From Prevotellaceae bacterium (GTDB lineage Bacteria > Bacteroidota > Bacteroidia > Bacteroidales > Bacteroidaceae), in the NCBI GenBank assembly GCA_021153165.1, contig JAGKTZ010000037.1:1-17970 (forward strand): a DNA stretch of 17,970 nt, in the 5' to 3' direction. Of the stretch, positions 7,489 through 14,987 are shown in pieces; the stretch's first letter is position 1, and each line of letters starts with the position of its first letter. The notes below the pieces were generated by a model. It had not been told where the DNA came from and searched no databases. It was given only the letters and a program-made list of their open reading frames with translations. Made by a program: the position numbers and the translations under genes.

Positions 7489-8757
7489 TTATCCACCGAA
7501 GTCGTCGAAACGAATCATATCGTCTTCTACACCGAGGCTATGCAAGAGATCGAGCACAGTCTTAGACATCATAGGAGGTCCACAGAGGTAGTATTCGATA
7601 TCTTCTGGAGCATCGTGTTGCTTGAGGTATGTATCACCCATAACAGGAGCGATGAAGCCTGGAGTGTACTTGATACCGAGGCTATCAGCCTTGGGGTCTG
7701 GACGGTCGAGCGCCAAGTGGAAGTGGAAGTTGGGGAATTCCTTTTCCAAAGCGAGGAAGTCTTCGAGGAAGAATACTTCGTCGATAGCACGTGCACCATA
7801 GAAGTAGTGCATTTCACGGTCGCGACAGTTGCGTGTCTTGAGCATGTGCATGATTTGTGCACGGAGAGGAGCCATACCAGCACCACCGCCGACCCAGATC
7901 ATTTCGCGCTTGCTGTCATATTCAGGACGGAACTCACCGTAAGGACCACTCATGATCACCTTGTCACCTGGTTTCAGGCTGAAGATGTAACTTGATGCAA
8001 TACCTGGGTTGACATTCATAAAGCCTGGACCTTCTTCTTTTGGCTTGAATGGAGGTGTAGCAATACGTACTGTCAATGTGATGATATCACCTTCGTCGGG
8101 ATAGTTGGCCATTGAATAAGCACGAATTGTTGGTTCAGTGTTGACACACTTCAAATCAAACAAACCGAACTTTTCCCAAGCTGGCAAATAGAGGTCGCCG
8201 ATGAGAGACTTGTCGAAATCCTTGTTGTAGTCGATTTCGAATGCTGGGATCTTGATTTGTGCGTATGAACCTGGTTCGAAGTCCATGTGTTCGCCAGCAG
8301 GGAGCTTCACCTTGTATTCCTTGATAAAGGTTGCTACGTTGCGGTTGCCAATTACTTCGCATTCCCATTCCTTAACACCCATCACAGAGTCTTCTACCTT
8401 GATGCTCAAGTCACCCTTTACCTTACATTGGCAACCGAGGCGCCAGTTGTCCTTGATTTGCTTACGAGTGAATTGACCCTTTTCTGAATCGAGGATTTCA
8501 CCACCGCCTTCAGGCACTTGGCACTTACATTGACCACAGCTACCCTTACCACCACAAGCAGAGGGGAGGTAGATATTGTTCTCAGCCAATGTGCTCAAGA
8601 TGGTACCACCTTGATTCACTTCGATAGTATCCTTACCATTGATGGTCAACTTCACCTTGCCACTTGGAGTAAGGTAAGTCTTAGCCACCAAAAGAATAAT
8701 AACTAATAGGAGGATAATTACCAAAAAGACTCCTATACTTGATAAAATTAAAGCCAT
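7489..8757 (-). CDS. nqrF: Na+-translocating NADH:quinone oxidoreductase subunit F
   Basis: The electron-entry subunit of Na+-NQR, 422 residues: it oxidises NADH and passes electrons through FAD and a [2Fe-2S] centre. One N-terminal membrane helix (about 5-26) anchors it. A ferredoxin domain follows with cluster ligands Cys68, Cys74, Cys77 and Cys109 (ACGGKGSCGQC, then RLGCQ). The FAD domain shows RAYSM (Arg212, Tyr214, Ser215), the NADH domain shows VGGGAGMAPLRAQ (about 289-301) and YYLCGPPMM, and the chain ends DDFGG as usual for NqrF. An additional Cys111 stands two residues after the last ligand. Last gene of the operon, 18 bases after nqrE, followed directly by a terminator. Confidence 0.98.
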   Translation of the reverse strand: MALILSSIGVFLVIILLLVIILLVAKTYLTPSGKVKLTINGKDTIEVNQGGTILSTLAENNIYLPSACGGKGSCGQCKCQVPEGGGEILDSEKGQFTRKQIKDNWRLGCQCKVKGDLSIKVEDSVMGVKEWECEVIGNRNVATFIKEYKVKLPAGEHMDFEPGSYAQIKIPAFEIDYNKDFDKSLIGDLYLPAWEKFGLFDLKCVNTEPTIRAYSMANYPDEGDIITLTVRIATPPFKPKEEGPGFMNVNPGIASSYIFSLKPGDKVIMSGPYGEFRPEYDSKREMIWVGGGAGMAPLRAQIMHMLKTRNCRDREMHYFYGARAIDEVFFLEDFLALEKEFPNFHFHLALDRPDPKADSLGIKYTPGFIAPVMGDTYLKQHDAPEDIEYYLCGPPMMSKTVLDLLHSLGVEDDMIRFDDFGG

Positions 8758-8775
8758 GATTATTTTCCTTTCCTA

Positions 8776-9402
8776 TTAAATATTAAGACCAGAGAAACAC
8801 ATAAATGCCATTGCCATGAGACCTACAGTAATAAATGTGATACCGAGGCCTTGGAGAGGTTTGGGTACATCAGTGTAGGCCATCTTTTCACGAATAGCAG
8901 CAAGTGCTACGATAGCCAACAACCAACCAATACCAGAACCCAAAGCATAAACGAGAGCATCCCATACCGAACCAATATATTGGCTGCTGTTAGGATCCAT
9001 ACCAATGCGTTGTTGCATGAAGAGTGATGCACCCATGATAGCACAGTTTACGGCGATCAAAGGCAAGAAGATACCGAGTGCAGAATAGAGAGAAGGCGAG
9101 AAGCGCTCTACCACCATTTCTACCAATTGTACGATACCTGCAATGACAGCAATGAAGAGGATGAATGCCAAGAATGACAAATCTACACCTTCAACAAGAC
9201 AATTGGGACCGAGTACCTTGGTCTGCAACAGGAAGTTCACAGGGACAGTGACGCAAAGTACGAAGATGACTGCGACACCAAGACCCAAAGCAGTCTTTAC
9301 ATTTTTCGACACGGCAAGATATGAACACATACCGAGGAAGAATGCAAATATCATATTGTCCACGAAGATTGAGCGGACGAAAAGGCTTAACATTTGTTCC
9401 AT
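8776..9402 (-). CDS. nqrE: Na+-translocating NADH:quinone oxidoreductase subunit E
   Basis: Integral membrane subunit of Na+-NQR, 208 residues with six predicted helices. With NqrD it forms an inverted pair that holds an intramembrane iron-sulfur centre. The ligand cysteines known from Vibrio NqrE, Cys26 and Cys120, are at exactly these positions (FFLGMCSYLAVSK and AVNCAIMGASLF). The start at 9402 gives MEQMLSLFVRSIFVDNM, which matches the family N-terminus, rather than the Met three codons later. It lies 28 bases after nqrD and 18 bases before nqrF. Confidence 0.97.
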   Translation of the reverse strand: MEQMLSLFVRSIFVDNMIFAFFLGMCSYLAVSKNVKTALGLGVAVIFVLCVTVPVNFLLQTKVLGPNCLVEGVDLSFLAFILFIAVIAGIVQLVEMVVERFSPSLYSALGIFLPLIAVNCAIMGASLFMQQRIGMDPNSSQYIGSVWDALVYALGSGIGWLLAIVALAAIREKMAYTDVPKPLQGLGITFITVGLMAMAFMCFSGLNI

Positions 9403-9430
9403 TTTTCTTTGTTTTAAAAGTTAGTATGTG

Positions 9431-10072
9431 TTATTTCTTTGCGTTACGATCATTGTAAGCACGGTGTGCCCAGATGATACAACCAACGAGGATCATTGCC
9501 ATAGCTGGCATGGTCATCATACCATTGTTGACATACCATCCACCATTTTCTGCATACCAAGAAGCAGGAATGATATTAAAACCAAGGAGCGTACCTGCAC
9601 CGAAGAGTTCGCGAACGAAACCTACAGCAACGAGGATCCAAGCATAACCAAGACCGCTACCTACACCATCAAGGAAAGATTCCCAAGGACCATTTTGCAT
9701 AGCAAAGGCTTCGAGACGACCCATCAAGATACAGTTGGTAATAATCAAACCGATATACACAGACAATTGTACACTGACATCATAAGCAAAAGCTTTGAGT
9801 ACTTGACTCACCAATGTCACCAATGTAGCTACTACAACCAACTGAACAATAATACGAATTCGGTTAGGAATAGTCTTACGCATCAATGAGATAATGACAT
9901 TGGCAAATGCGGTAATAACTGTCACAGAGAGACCCATCACGATAGCGGGCTCCAATTGTGCTGTAACAGCCAAAGCAGAACAGATACCCAGGACTTGAAC
10001 GGTAACGGGGTTGTCCAAGTTGAGCGGGTTCATAAATGCCGCTTTGTTTTCTTTAGAAAATAACTTGCTCAT
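9431..10072 (-). CDS. nqrD: Na+-translocating NADH:quinone oxidoreductase subunit D
   Basis: Integral membrane subunit of Na+-NQR, 213 residues with about six helices, homologous to NqrE and inversely oriented in the membrane. The two cluster-ligand cysteines are Cys31 (VQVLGICSALAVT) and Cys114 (LIITNCILMGRLEAF), equivalent to Cys29 and Cys112 of Vibrio NqrD. The N-terminus carries about two more residues than the Vibrio protein. It sits 14 bases after nqrC and 28 before nqrE. RnfE/RsxE is a close relative, but the operon order and the presence of NqrA and NqrF settle the assignment. Confidence 0.97.
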   Translation of the reverse strand: MSKLFSKENKAAFMNPLNLDNPVTVQVLGICSALAVTAQLEPAIVMGLSVTVITAFANVIISLMRKTIPNRIRIIVQLVVVATLVTLVSQVLKAFAYDVSVQLSVYIGLIITNCILMGRLEAFAMQNGPWESFLDGVGSGLGYAWILVAVGFVRELFGAGTLLGFNIIPASWYAENGGWYVNNGMMTMPAMAMILVGCIIWAHRAYNDRNAKK

Positions 10073-10086
10073 ATTATTTCAATCGA

Positions 10087-10794
10087 TTATTTAGCATTAG
10101 CGTTGAAAAAATTGATATACTGTTGAAGGCCGTCTGTGACCATAGCAGCAGCACCCTTTGTAGTAAGTGTCGCACCTGTCAAACCATCAACTTCTGTAGA
10201 TTCAGACTTCACTTGACCCTTCTTCACAATTGTGAGGGCAACCTGAGTATGAGTAGAATCACCTTCTGCAAAGATTTGCTTATTTTGGAATCTTTCTTGG
10301 AAAGGTTGTTCTGCGATTGGTGAGCCCAAACCTGCAGTTTCACTTTCGTGAGAGAAATATGCACCAAAGATAGTCTTGCAGTCATCATTTACTGCCATGT
10401 AGCCCCAGAGACCACCCCAGAGACCACGACCGAGCATAGGAACGACATATTTCACTTCACCATTCACTTCGCATACATACAAGGGAAGGTTTTCAGCAGA
10501 CAAGTCTTTGTTTTCTACCTTGAAACCATCTTGGTCTTTGTTTTCACCAAGTTTCAATGTATCTGCATTAGCATTGATTACCATATCAGCCTTAACGACT
10601 TTGTTGTACTCAGCTTCTACGTCATCAACGTTACGGATATTCAGAGCCGCAAGGATTTGTTTCTTCTTGTCCAATTCTACATTTTTGTCTTGGATGCCTT
10701 TCAATGAAGAGGAAACGAATGCCAAGAGGAATGCAACGATAACTACCATTATCGAAGCATATATTACTGTATAGGAATTACTATTCGTATTCAT
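10087..10794 (-). CDS. nqrC: Na+-translocating NADH:quinone oxidoreductase subunit C
   Basis: Na+-NQR subunit with a covalently bound FMN, 235 residues. One N-terminal helix (about 8-30) anchors a periplasmic FMN-binding domain. The flavin attachment motif is DGLTGAT (203-209), so FMN should be linked by a phosphoester to Thr209. The modification needs an ApbE-type flavin transferase, which is not encoded in this window. The segment GLWGGLWGYMAV (125-134 and around) is typical of the family. It lies 22 bases after nqrB and 14 before nqrD. Confidence 0.97.
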   Translation of the reverse strand: MNTNSNSYTVIYASIMVVIVAFLLAFVSSSLKGIQDKNVELDKKKQILAALNIRNVDDVEAEYNKVVKADMVINANADTLKLGENKDQDGFKVENKDLSAENLPLYVCEVNGEVKYVVPMLGRGLWGGLWGYMAVNDDCKTIFGAYFSHESETAGLGSPIAEQPFQERFQNKQIFAEGDSTHTQVALTIVKKGQVKSESTEVDGLTGATLTTKGAAAMVTDGLQQYINFFNANAK

Positions 10795-10816
10795 TATTAA
10801 ATGCGTTAATGGTTAG

Positions 10817-11980
10817 TTATTTTTGTACTCTCTTCAAACGACGATTGATGTTGCTTTGTACGAAGCAATAGTCAATCAATGGTGCAAACATGTTCATGAA
10901 CAGGATAGCCAACATCATACCTTCTGGATAACCTGGGTTGAGCACACGGATTGTGATAGCCAAAGCACCAATCAAGAAACCGTAAATATATTTACCTTGT
11001 TCTGTACGAGCGCTTGTCACTGGGTCTGTAGCCATAAATACAGCACCAAATGCAAAACCACCAGTAATCAAATGTACATGCCATGGCATGTTGGCTACAG
11101 CATTGCTTTCAAGGCCCAATGAGTTGAACAAGAGACCAACGAGGGCACCACCTACGAATACGCTCAACATAGTCTTCCAAGAAGCTACACGAGTATAAAG
11201 CAATATCACTGCACCAACAGCAATAGCGATAAAGCTGGTTTCACCGATACTACCAGGAATAAGACCGACGAACATATCAGAAACCGAAGCTGTGATATCA
11301 ACATTGCTTGCTGCTTGTCCCAAAGGAGTAGCTTGTGTCAAAGCATCAGCACCGAGGTCATTACCAAGGCCAAGGAACTTTTCACCAGCCACCCATACTT
11401 GGTCACCACTCATGCTTGTAGGATAAGCAAAGAAGAGGAATGCACGTGCAACGAGAGCGGGGTTGAAGATATTCATACCTGTACCACCATAGATTTCCTT
11501 AGCAAAGATGACAGCAAATGCTACAGCCAAAGCCAACATCCACAAGGGGCAATTCACAGGTACAATCATTGGAATCAATATACCTGATACCAAGAAACCT
11601 TCTTGAATTTCTTCTTTCTTCCATTGAGCTACGACAAACTCAATACCCAAACCTACACCGTAAGATACAATGATTTTAGGGAGTGTAAGGGCGAAACCAT
11701 AGAGGAACATTTCAAAGAAAGTACCAGTCACACCTGCTGCTGCGTAGTTTTGGTAACCCAAGTTGTACATACCAAACAGCAGTGCAGGAAGAAGAGCAAT
11801 CACCACAATCGACATGATGCGTTTTGAATCAATCGCATCGTGAATGCTCACACCTACTTTTGAGGTCTTGTTGGGAACGTACAAGAAAGTTTCAAATCCA
11901 TCGAATAGAGAATGAAAAGCTTGCAAGCGTCCTCCTTCCTCAAAATGAGGTTTGATTCGGTCAAGGAATTTTCTTAACAT
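10817..11980 (-). CDS. nqrB: Na+-translocating NADH:quinone oxidoreductase subunit B
   Basis: Large membrane subunit of Na+-NQR, 387 residues with about ten helices. It carries covalent FMN and riboflavin and takes part in Na+ translocation and quinone reduction. The family segment TGMNIFNPALVARAFLFFAYP is present around 167-187. The covalent FMN site should be Thr218 in DALTQAT (212-218); Gln216 stands where the Vibrio motif SGAT has Gly. GFAFGAVFMATDPVTSART (about 308-326) is also characteristic. It starts 41 bases after nqrA and is followed by nqrC after 22 bases. Confidence 0.97.
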   Translation of the reverse strand: MLRKFLDRIKPHFEEGGRLQAFHSLFDGFETFLYVPNKTSKVGVSIHDAIDSKRIMSIVVIALLPALLFGMYNLGYQNYAAAGVTGTFFEMFLYGFALTLPKIIVSYGVGLGIEFVVAQWKKEEIQEGFLVSGILIPMIVPVNCPLWMLALAVAFAVIFAKEIYGGTGMNIFNPALVARAFLFFAYPTSMSGDQVWVAGEKFLGLGNDLGADALTQATPLGQAASNVDITASVSDMFVGLIPGSIGETSFIAIAVGAVILLYTRVASWKTMLSVFVGGALVGLLFNSLGLESNAVANMPWHVHLITGGFAFGAVFMATDPVTSARTEQGKYIYGFLIGALAITIRVLNPGYPEGMMLAILFMNMFAPLIDYCFVQSNINRRLKRVQK

Positions 11981-12021
11981 TGTATATTTTGTTAATGCAA
12001 TTAATATTATTATTTATGGAA

Positions 12022-13374
12022 TTAGCTATTTTCCTTTCTCAAAATATCTAATCCTTCACGCACGATTCTTTGCAATTCCAACTTAGAGCTATCCACGAAT
12101 TCAGCTACTGCAAAATCCTCAGGAGCAACTTCATAGATGCCCAATTGTTCTTGCTTGTCGATATCACCAGTGATGATTGCCTTAACCAGGTAACCTGCGT
12201 AGATATCCATTGGGAATACCTTGTCGTATTCGCCGCTCATAATCATGTGGCGTTGGCCACCCTTGATGCGGCAGTCCAAATCGTATTCCTTGTTTGAACC
12301 CATCAACCATGAGAAGTATGAACGGCTGGTTGAGAAGTCCTTCAAGCGAGGAGCAATCCAACCTAACATTTCGTGTACATTGTCACCTTCGGGAATAGCA
12401 CAAACTTCTGAAACAGTGGCACTCAAATAGCCTGCGAGAGTATCCTTGCAACCTACTAATGGGTTACCATTGATAATTCTCACGTGTTCTTCGTTGCTCA
12501 CTTGTCCTGCCAAAACATCCTTCAGGGGTGCACCTGCGATTACTTCACAGTATTGTGGAGCTGCCATTTCAGAACCTGCCAAAGCGACAACCTTAGTAAA
12601 ATCAACCTTGCCTGTAGCCAAGAGCATACCAACCTTTACAACCATTTCTGATGCCATCACCCATACGACTTCATCCTTGTTGATTGGGTCGATGTGATTG
12701 ATGTGTACGCCTACGTTGCCTGAAGGGTTTGGACCATCAAATACACTTACCTCAGCATCCTTCAGTGGGAGGATTGGTGTATTGATTTGTTCTGGAGAAA
12801 TACCTACATGTACCTTTGCCAATTTAGCAAGAAGTGAGACACCTGCCTTGAAATAATCTTCCTTACCTTTCACTACGAAGCTGAAGTCTGCAGCTAAAGG
12901 CATCTTGCTGAATGTAGACACGAAGATAGATTTAGGCATTTGCGTAGGCATTGCTACTACGTCATAAGGACGTTGCTTCATGAAAGCGAACAAACCACTT
13001 TGCAAAAGCAATTCAAGTGCCTGTTCAGCATTCCATTCTGCCCAACCTTGTACATCGTGTTGTACATGTTTTAACTCCTTGTCTGCTTCTACCAGGATGG
13101 CGAGCAATTTGCGGCGGTCACCACGTACCACAGCTTTTACCTTACCACTAACGGGCGAAACAAACTTAATTTTCTCTGTAGCCTTGTCCACAAAAATGGG
13201 AGAGCCTACCAAGACCTCTTCACCTTCTTTCACTACCATTTTGGGAGTGACGCCGTGAAAGTCAGAAGGCAATAAAGCATACACGCCAGATAGTCCGAGA
13301 GACTCCACCTGGAGCTGTGCTTCGCCCTTGAGTTTAAGGTCTAATCCTTTCTTAATTTTATACAATCGTTCCAT
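12022..13374 (-). CDS. nqrA: Na+-translocating NADH:quinone oxidoreductase subunit A
   Basis: Peripheral cytoplasmic subunit of Na+-NQR, 450 residues, associated with quinone handling. The start at 13374 gives MERLYKIKKGLDLKLKG, matching the family N-terminus (KIKKGLDLP type). The frame is open to another Met at 13410, but the likely promoter box (13394-13401) lies inside that extension, so the longer start is rejected. A lipoyl/biotinyl-like fold is suggested at about 28-90 (VKEGEEVLVGSPIFVDK, VSPVSGKVKAVVRG). The region RIINGNPLVGCKDTLAGYLS and the C-terminal Fe-S-like end region typical of NqrA follow. First gene of the operon; the leader would be only about 13-15 bases long. Confidence 0.97.
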   Translation of the reverse strand: MERLYKIKKGLDLKLKGEAQLQVESLGLSGVYALLPSDFHGVTPKMVVKEGEEVLVGSPIFVDKATEKIKFVSPVSGKVKAVVRGDRRKLLAILVEADKELKHVQHDVQGWAEWNAEQALELLLQSGLFAFMKQRPYDVVAMPTQMPKSIFVSTFSKMPLAADFSFVVKGKEDYFKAGVSLLAKLAKVHVGISPEQINTPILPLKDAEVSVFDGPNPSGNVGVHINHIDPINKDEVVWVMASEMVVKVGMLLATGKVDFTKVVALAGSEMAAPQYCEVIAGAPLKDVLAGQVSNEEHVRIINGNPLVGCKDTLAGYLSATVSEVCAIPEGDNVHEMLGWIAPRLKDFSTSRSYFSWLMGSNKEYDLDCRIKGGQRHMIMSGEYDKVFPMDIYAGYLVKAIITGDIDKQEQLGIYEVAPEDFAVAEFVDSSKLELQRIVREGLDILRKENS

Positions 13375-13393
13375 TATAAATAAAATTTCTCTG

Positions 13394-13401
13394 CAAAGAT
13401 A
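13394..13401 (-). promoter_or_regulatory. Candidate nqr operon promoter, -7 box
   Basis: TATCTTTG in minus-strand reading fits the Bacteroidetes sigma-ABfr -7 consensus TAnnTTTG exactly. About 20 bases upstream stands TTTC (13422-13425), one base off the -33 TTTG. The box sits 20 bases before the nqrA start codon, so the mRNA leader would be very short. Confidence 0.6.
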
Positions 13402-13487
13402 ACAAAACAAGTGCTAAAAGTGAAATAAAAATTAAGATTTTTAAATAATGTTGAAATTGTGATTATAATATTCTAAATTTTGACGAA

Positions 13488-13503
13488 TAAATTTGCAAAT
13501 TTA
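13488..13503. promoter_or_regulatory. 16-bp perfect palindrome
   Basis: TAAATTTGCAAATTTA is its own reverse complement. Each strand reads TAAATTTG, which also fits the -7 consensus TAnnTTTG, so this could be a symmetric operator or an outward-facing promoter pair. No -33 motif was found at the right spacing. It lies about 95 bases upstream of the nqrA -7 box. Confidence 0.35.
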
Positions 13504-13507
13504 GTAC

Positions 13508-13572
13508 AAAAAATAAACCTAGACCTTTTTCAAATTTCGCAACGTCTCGTTGAAAAAAAGTCTAGGTTTTTT
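13508..13572 (-). terminator. Long bidirectional terminator hairpin after the VanW-type gene
   Basis: AAACCTAGAC (13515-13524) pairs with GTCTAGGTTT (13560-13569). After a small internal loop TTTTTCAA (13526-13533) pairs with TTGAAAAA (13550-13557), giving 18 base pairs with a 16-base loop. Minus-strand reading continues with A and then six T (13508-13513); plus-strand reading also gives six T (13567-13572). It ends the VanW-type transcription unit about 50 bases after its stop codon and lies before the nqr promoter. Confidence 0.85.
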
Positions 13573-13577
13573 AAAAC
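13524..13577 (-). repeat. Dispersed intergenic repeat, copy 2
   Basis: Read on the minus strand, this segment aligns without gaps with 10-63 at the left edge; the core 13535-13559 matches 22 of 25 bases. The conserved part (AGACGTT and CGAAA) covers the loop and one arm of the terminator hairpin, while the outer stem arm is different in the other copy. Confidence 0.55.
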
Positions 13578-13619
13578 AATCCCAGGGTTTGTTATAATCA
13601 CAATTTTGACTGATGAACA

Positions 13620-14453
13620 TTATCTTATCAAATCCTTGGGAATAAGTGCGTAGTCAAATAAAACCTTTGAACGATTATCCCATCTTAGTTCGCGACCTAC
13701 CACCTTGCCAGTCTGTCTATCAATGGTCTCACGGTAAATTTTTGAAATACGATAATAATTGCCATTGGCGCTTTTATGAAAATGGTGATTCTCCTCAACT
13801 ATCCGATAAGTATAAGGAAATTCTTCTGTCGTGCGTAGTTCGGTAAAAAGCGTATTACCTTCACACCATGCACAGATTTGGACTGACTGCTTGGTGTCAT
13901 TTCTGAAACGATAGTCAATAAAGTTGTAGTTGACAGATACACCTGCACTATATGGCACACGCACGCCGTCTGGGTCGGGGGCTAAGGCATCAGAATGATG
14001 GTGTATCTCGGTAATGGTGAGGGGACTATCCAATACCAATTGGTTCAGAGTGTTCGCCAGATTACATAAACCTCCACCGACACCTGATACCAATTTGCCA
14101 TTAATTATCACTCTACCCTCAGCAAACCCATTACGCTTGGATGTTTTTCCCACATAGTGCCAAAATGAAAATGACTCACCTGGATTTATAACCAAACCAT
14201 TGAAGCGACTACATGCCAATCTGATATTATCTGCCTTGTTGAGCTGTAGTTGCATATCAATCCCTGGACCAGTCTTAATCATATCTCCGCCGTGACGTGA
14301 TACGACTATGGGAAGTTTCTGCTCAGCAATTTTTTTTGCGTATTTATTTGAGCTGAACAAGTTCGATAGATGACGCTTAAAAATCTCTTTGTATAAAGAA
14401 ATTTTATAGGTAGTGGGGCTAATTTCACAAAACAATTTCTTCTTTTTTGTCAT
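13620..14453 (-). CDS. VanW family protein
   Basis: A 277-residue protein with the length and conserved blocks of VanW, a family named after a gene of the vanB glycopeptide-resistance operon whose biochemical role is not known. Visible family features are NPGESFSFWHYVGKT (90-104), GVGGGLCNLANTLNQL (124-139) and HHHSDA (151-156). The N-terminus is basic (MTKKKKLF) and has no signal peptide or membrane helix. Its ATG overlaps the stop of the HAD gene (ATGA), so the two are probably translationally coupled. No van ligase, dehydrogenase or dipeptidase gene is near, so glycopeptide resistance should not be inferred. A role in the cell envelope is a guess from the family name only. A terminator hairpin follows. 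Confidence 0.88.
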   Translation of the reverse strand: MTKKKKLFCEISPTTYKISLYKEIFKRHLSNLFSSNKYAKKIAEQKLPIVVSRHGGDMIKTGPGIDMQLQLNKADNIRLACSRFNGLVINPGESFSFWHYVGKTSKRNGFAEGRVIINGKLVSGVGGGLCNLANTLNQLVLDSPLTITEIHHHSDALAPDPDGVRVPYSAGVSVNYNFIDYRFRNDTKQSVQICAWCEGNTLFTELRTTEEFPYTYRIVEENHHFHKSANGNYYRISKIYRETIDRQTGKVVGRELRWDNRSKVLFDYALIPKDLIR

Positions 14454-14983
14454 GATTCAACAGAAAATAAACGATTTTGATATTTCTTTCTCAACTTATA
14501 AGTTAGCAACACGAGGGTTTCCAGATATCTGCGAAAACCTTTCCATTCACATTTCTCATGCCCTATGTATCTCACCAATATGCTGGGAATCGTTGCCCTA
14601 TTAGCTGCACAAATATCGGTGAAAATCTGGTCGCCTATCAGCACCACTTGACCCGGGAGAAGTTGCATCATATCCAATGCTTTGTATACAGATTGGGGTG
14701 AAGGTTTTCCGGCATCATATATGATATGAGCATTTAAATCTGTGTTGAAGCATTCTACCCTCGTCTTACTATTATTCGATAAAAGCAAAGTAGCAAATCC
14801 CAACCGATGTAGACGAGCAAACAATTCAACAACAGCACTACTGCAAGGTGCACCATGTGGTACGAGCGTATTGTCTATATCAAAAATCAATCCACGAACG
14901 CCCATAGCATACAGCGCCCCGTAGTCTATCACAAAGGGACTTTCTATCCATTCATAGGGATAGTATTTCGTAAGTTTTATCAT
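14450..14983 (-). CDS. YqeG-type HAD superfamily (IIIA) phosphatase
   Basis: A 177-residue HAD hydrolase. The four catalytic motifs are complete: Asp35 and Asp37 with Thr39 in FDIDNTLV (nucleophile motif DxDxT), Ser69 in LLLSNN, Lys93 in AGKPSP, and Asp118 and Asp123 in IGDQIFTDI. The N-terminal YYPYEWIESP and the small size fit the YqeG family, relatives of the mitochondrial phosphatidylglycerophosphate phosphatase GEP4. A phosphatidylglycerophosphate phosphatase role is therefore possible but unproven here. It starts 4 bases after the barrel-protein stop codon and overlaps the VanW-type gene by 4 bases, so all three are almost certainly one unit. Confidence 0.9.
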   Translation of the reverse strand: MIKLTKYYPYEWIESPFVIDYGALYAMGVRGLIFDIDNTLVPHGAPCSSAVVELFARLHRLGFATLLLSNNSKTRVECFNTDLNAHIIYDAGKPSPQSVYKALDMMQLLPGQVVLIGDQIFTDICAANRATIPSILVRYIGHEKCEWKGFRRYLETLVLLTYKLRKKYQNRLFSVES

Positions 14984-14987
14984 ATAT

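Larger units (their letters stand above)
13451..13609 (-). mobile_element. MITE-like structure: 14-bp terminal inverted repeats with TTGA flanks
   Basis: AATTGTGATTATAA (13455-13468) is perfectly repeated in inverse orientation at 13592-13605, and the same four bases, TTGA, flank both sides (13451-13454 and 13606-13609) like a target-site duplication. The 151-bp interior has no gene; it holds a 16-bp palindrome (13488-13503) and the strong terminator hairpin (13515-13569). This is the layout of a non-autonomous miniature element, but one copy alone cannot prove mobility. The inverted repeats could also be operator sites. Confidence 0.4.

Noticed and set aside
7489..13374. Rnf complex instead of Na+-NQR
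   Set aside because: NqrA is present, NqrF has the FAD/NADH module with DDFGG end, and the gene order is A-B-C-D-E-F; Rnf has RnfB and RnfC instead.
13375..13410. Longer nqrA start with 12 more residues
   Set aside because: The family N-terminus begins at 13374, and the best -7 promoter box lies within the extension, so it would not be transcribed.
13620..14453. Glycopeptide (vancomycin) resistance locus
   Set aside because: Only a VanW-family gene is present. The defining ligase, dehydrogenase, dipeptidase and two-component genes are absent, and VanW homologues occur without resistance.
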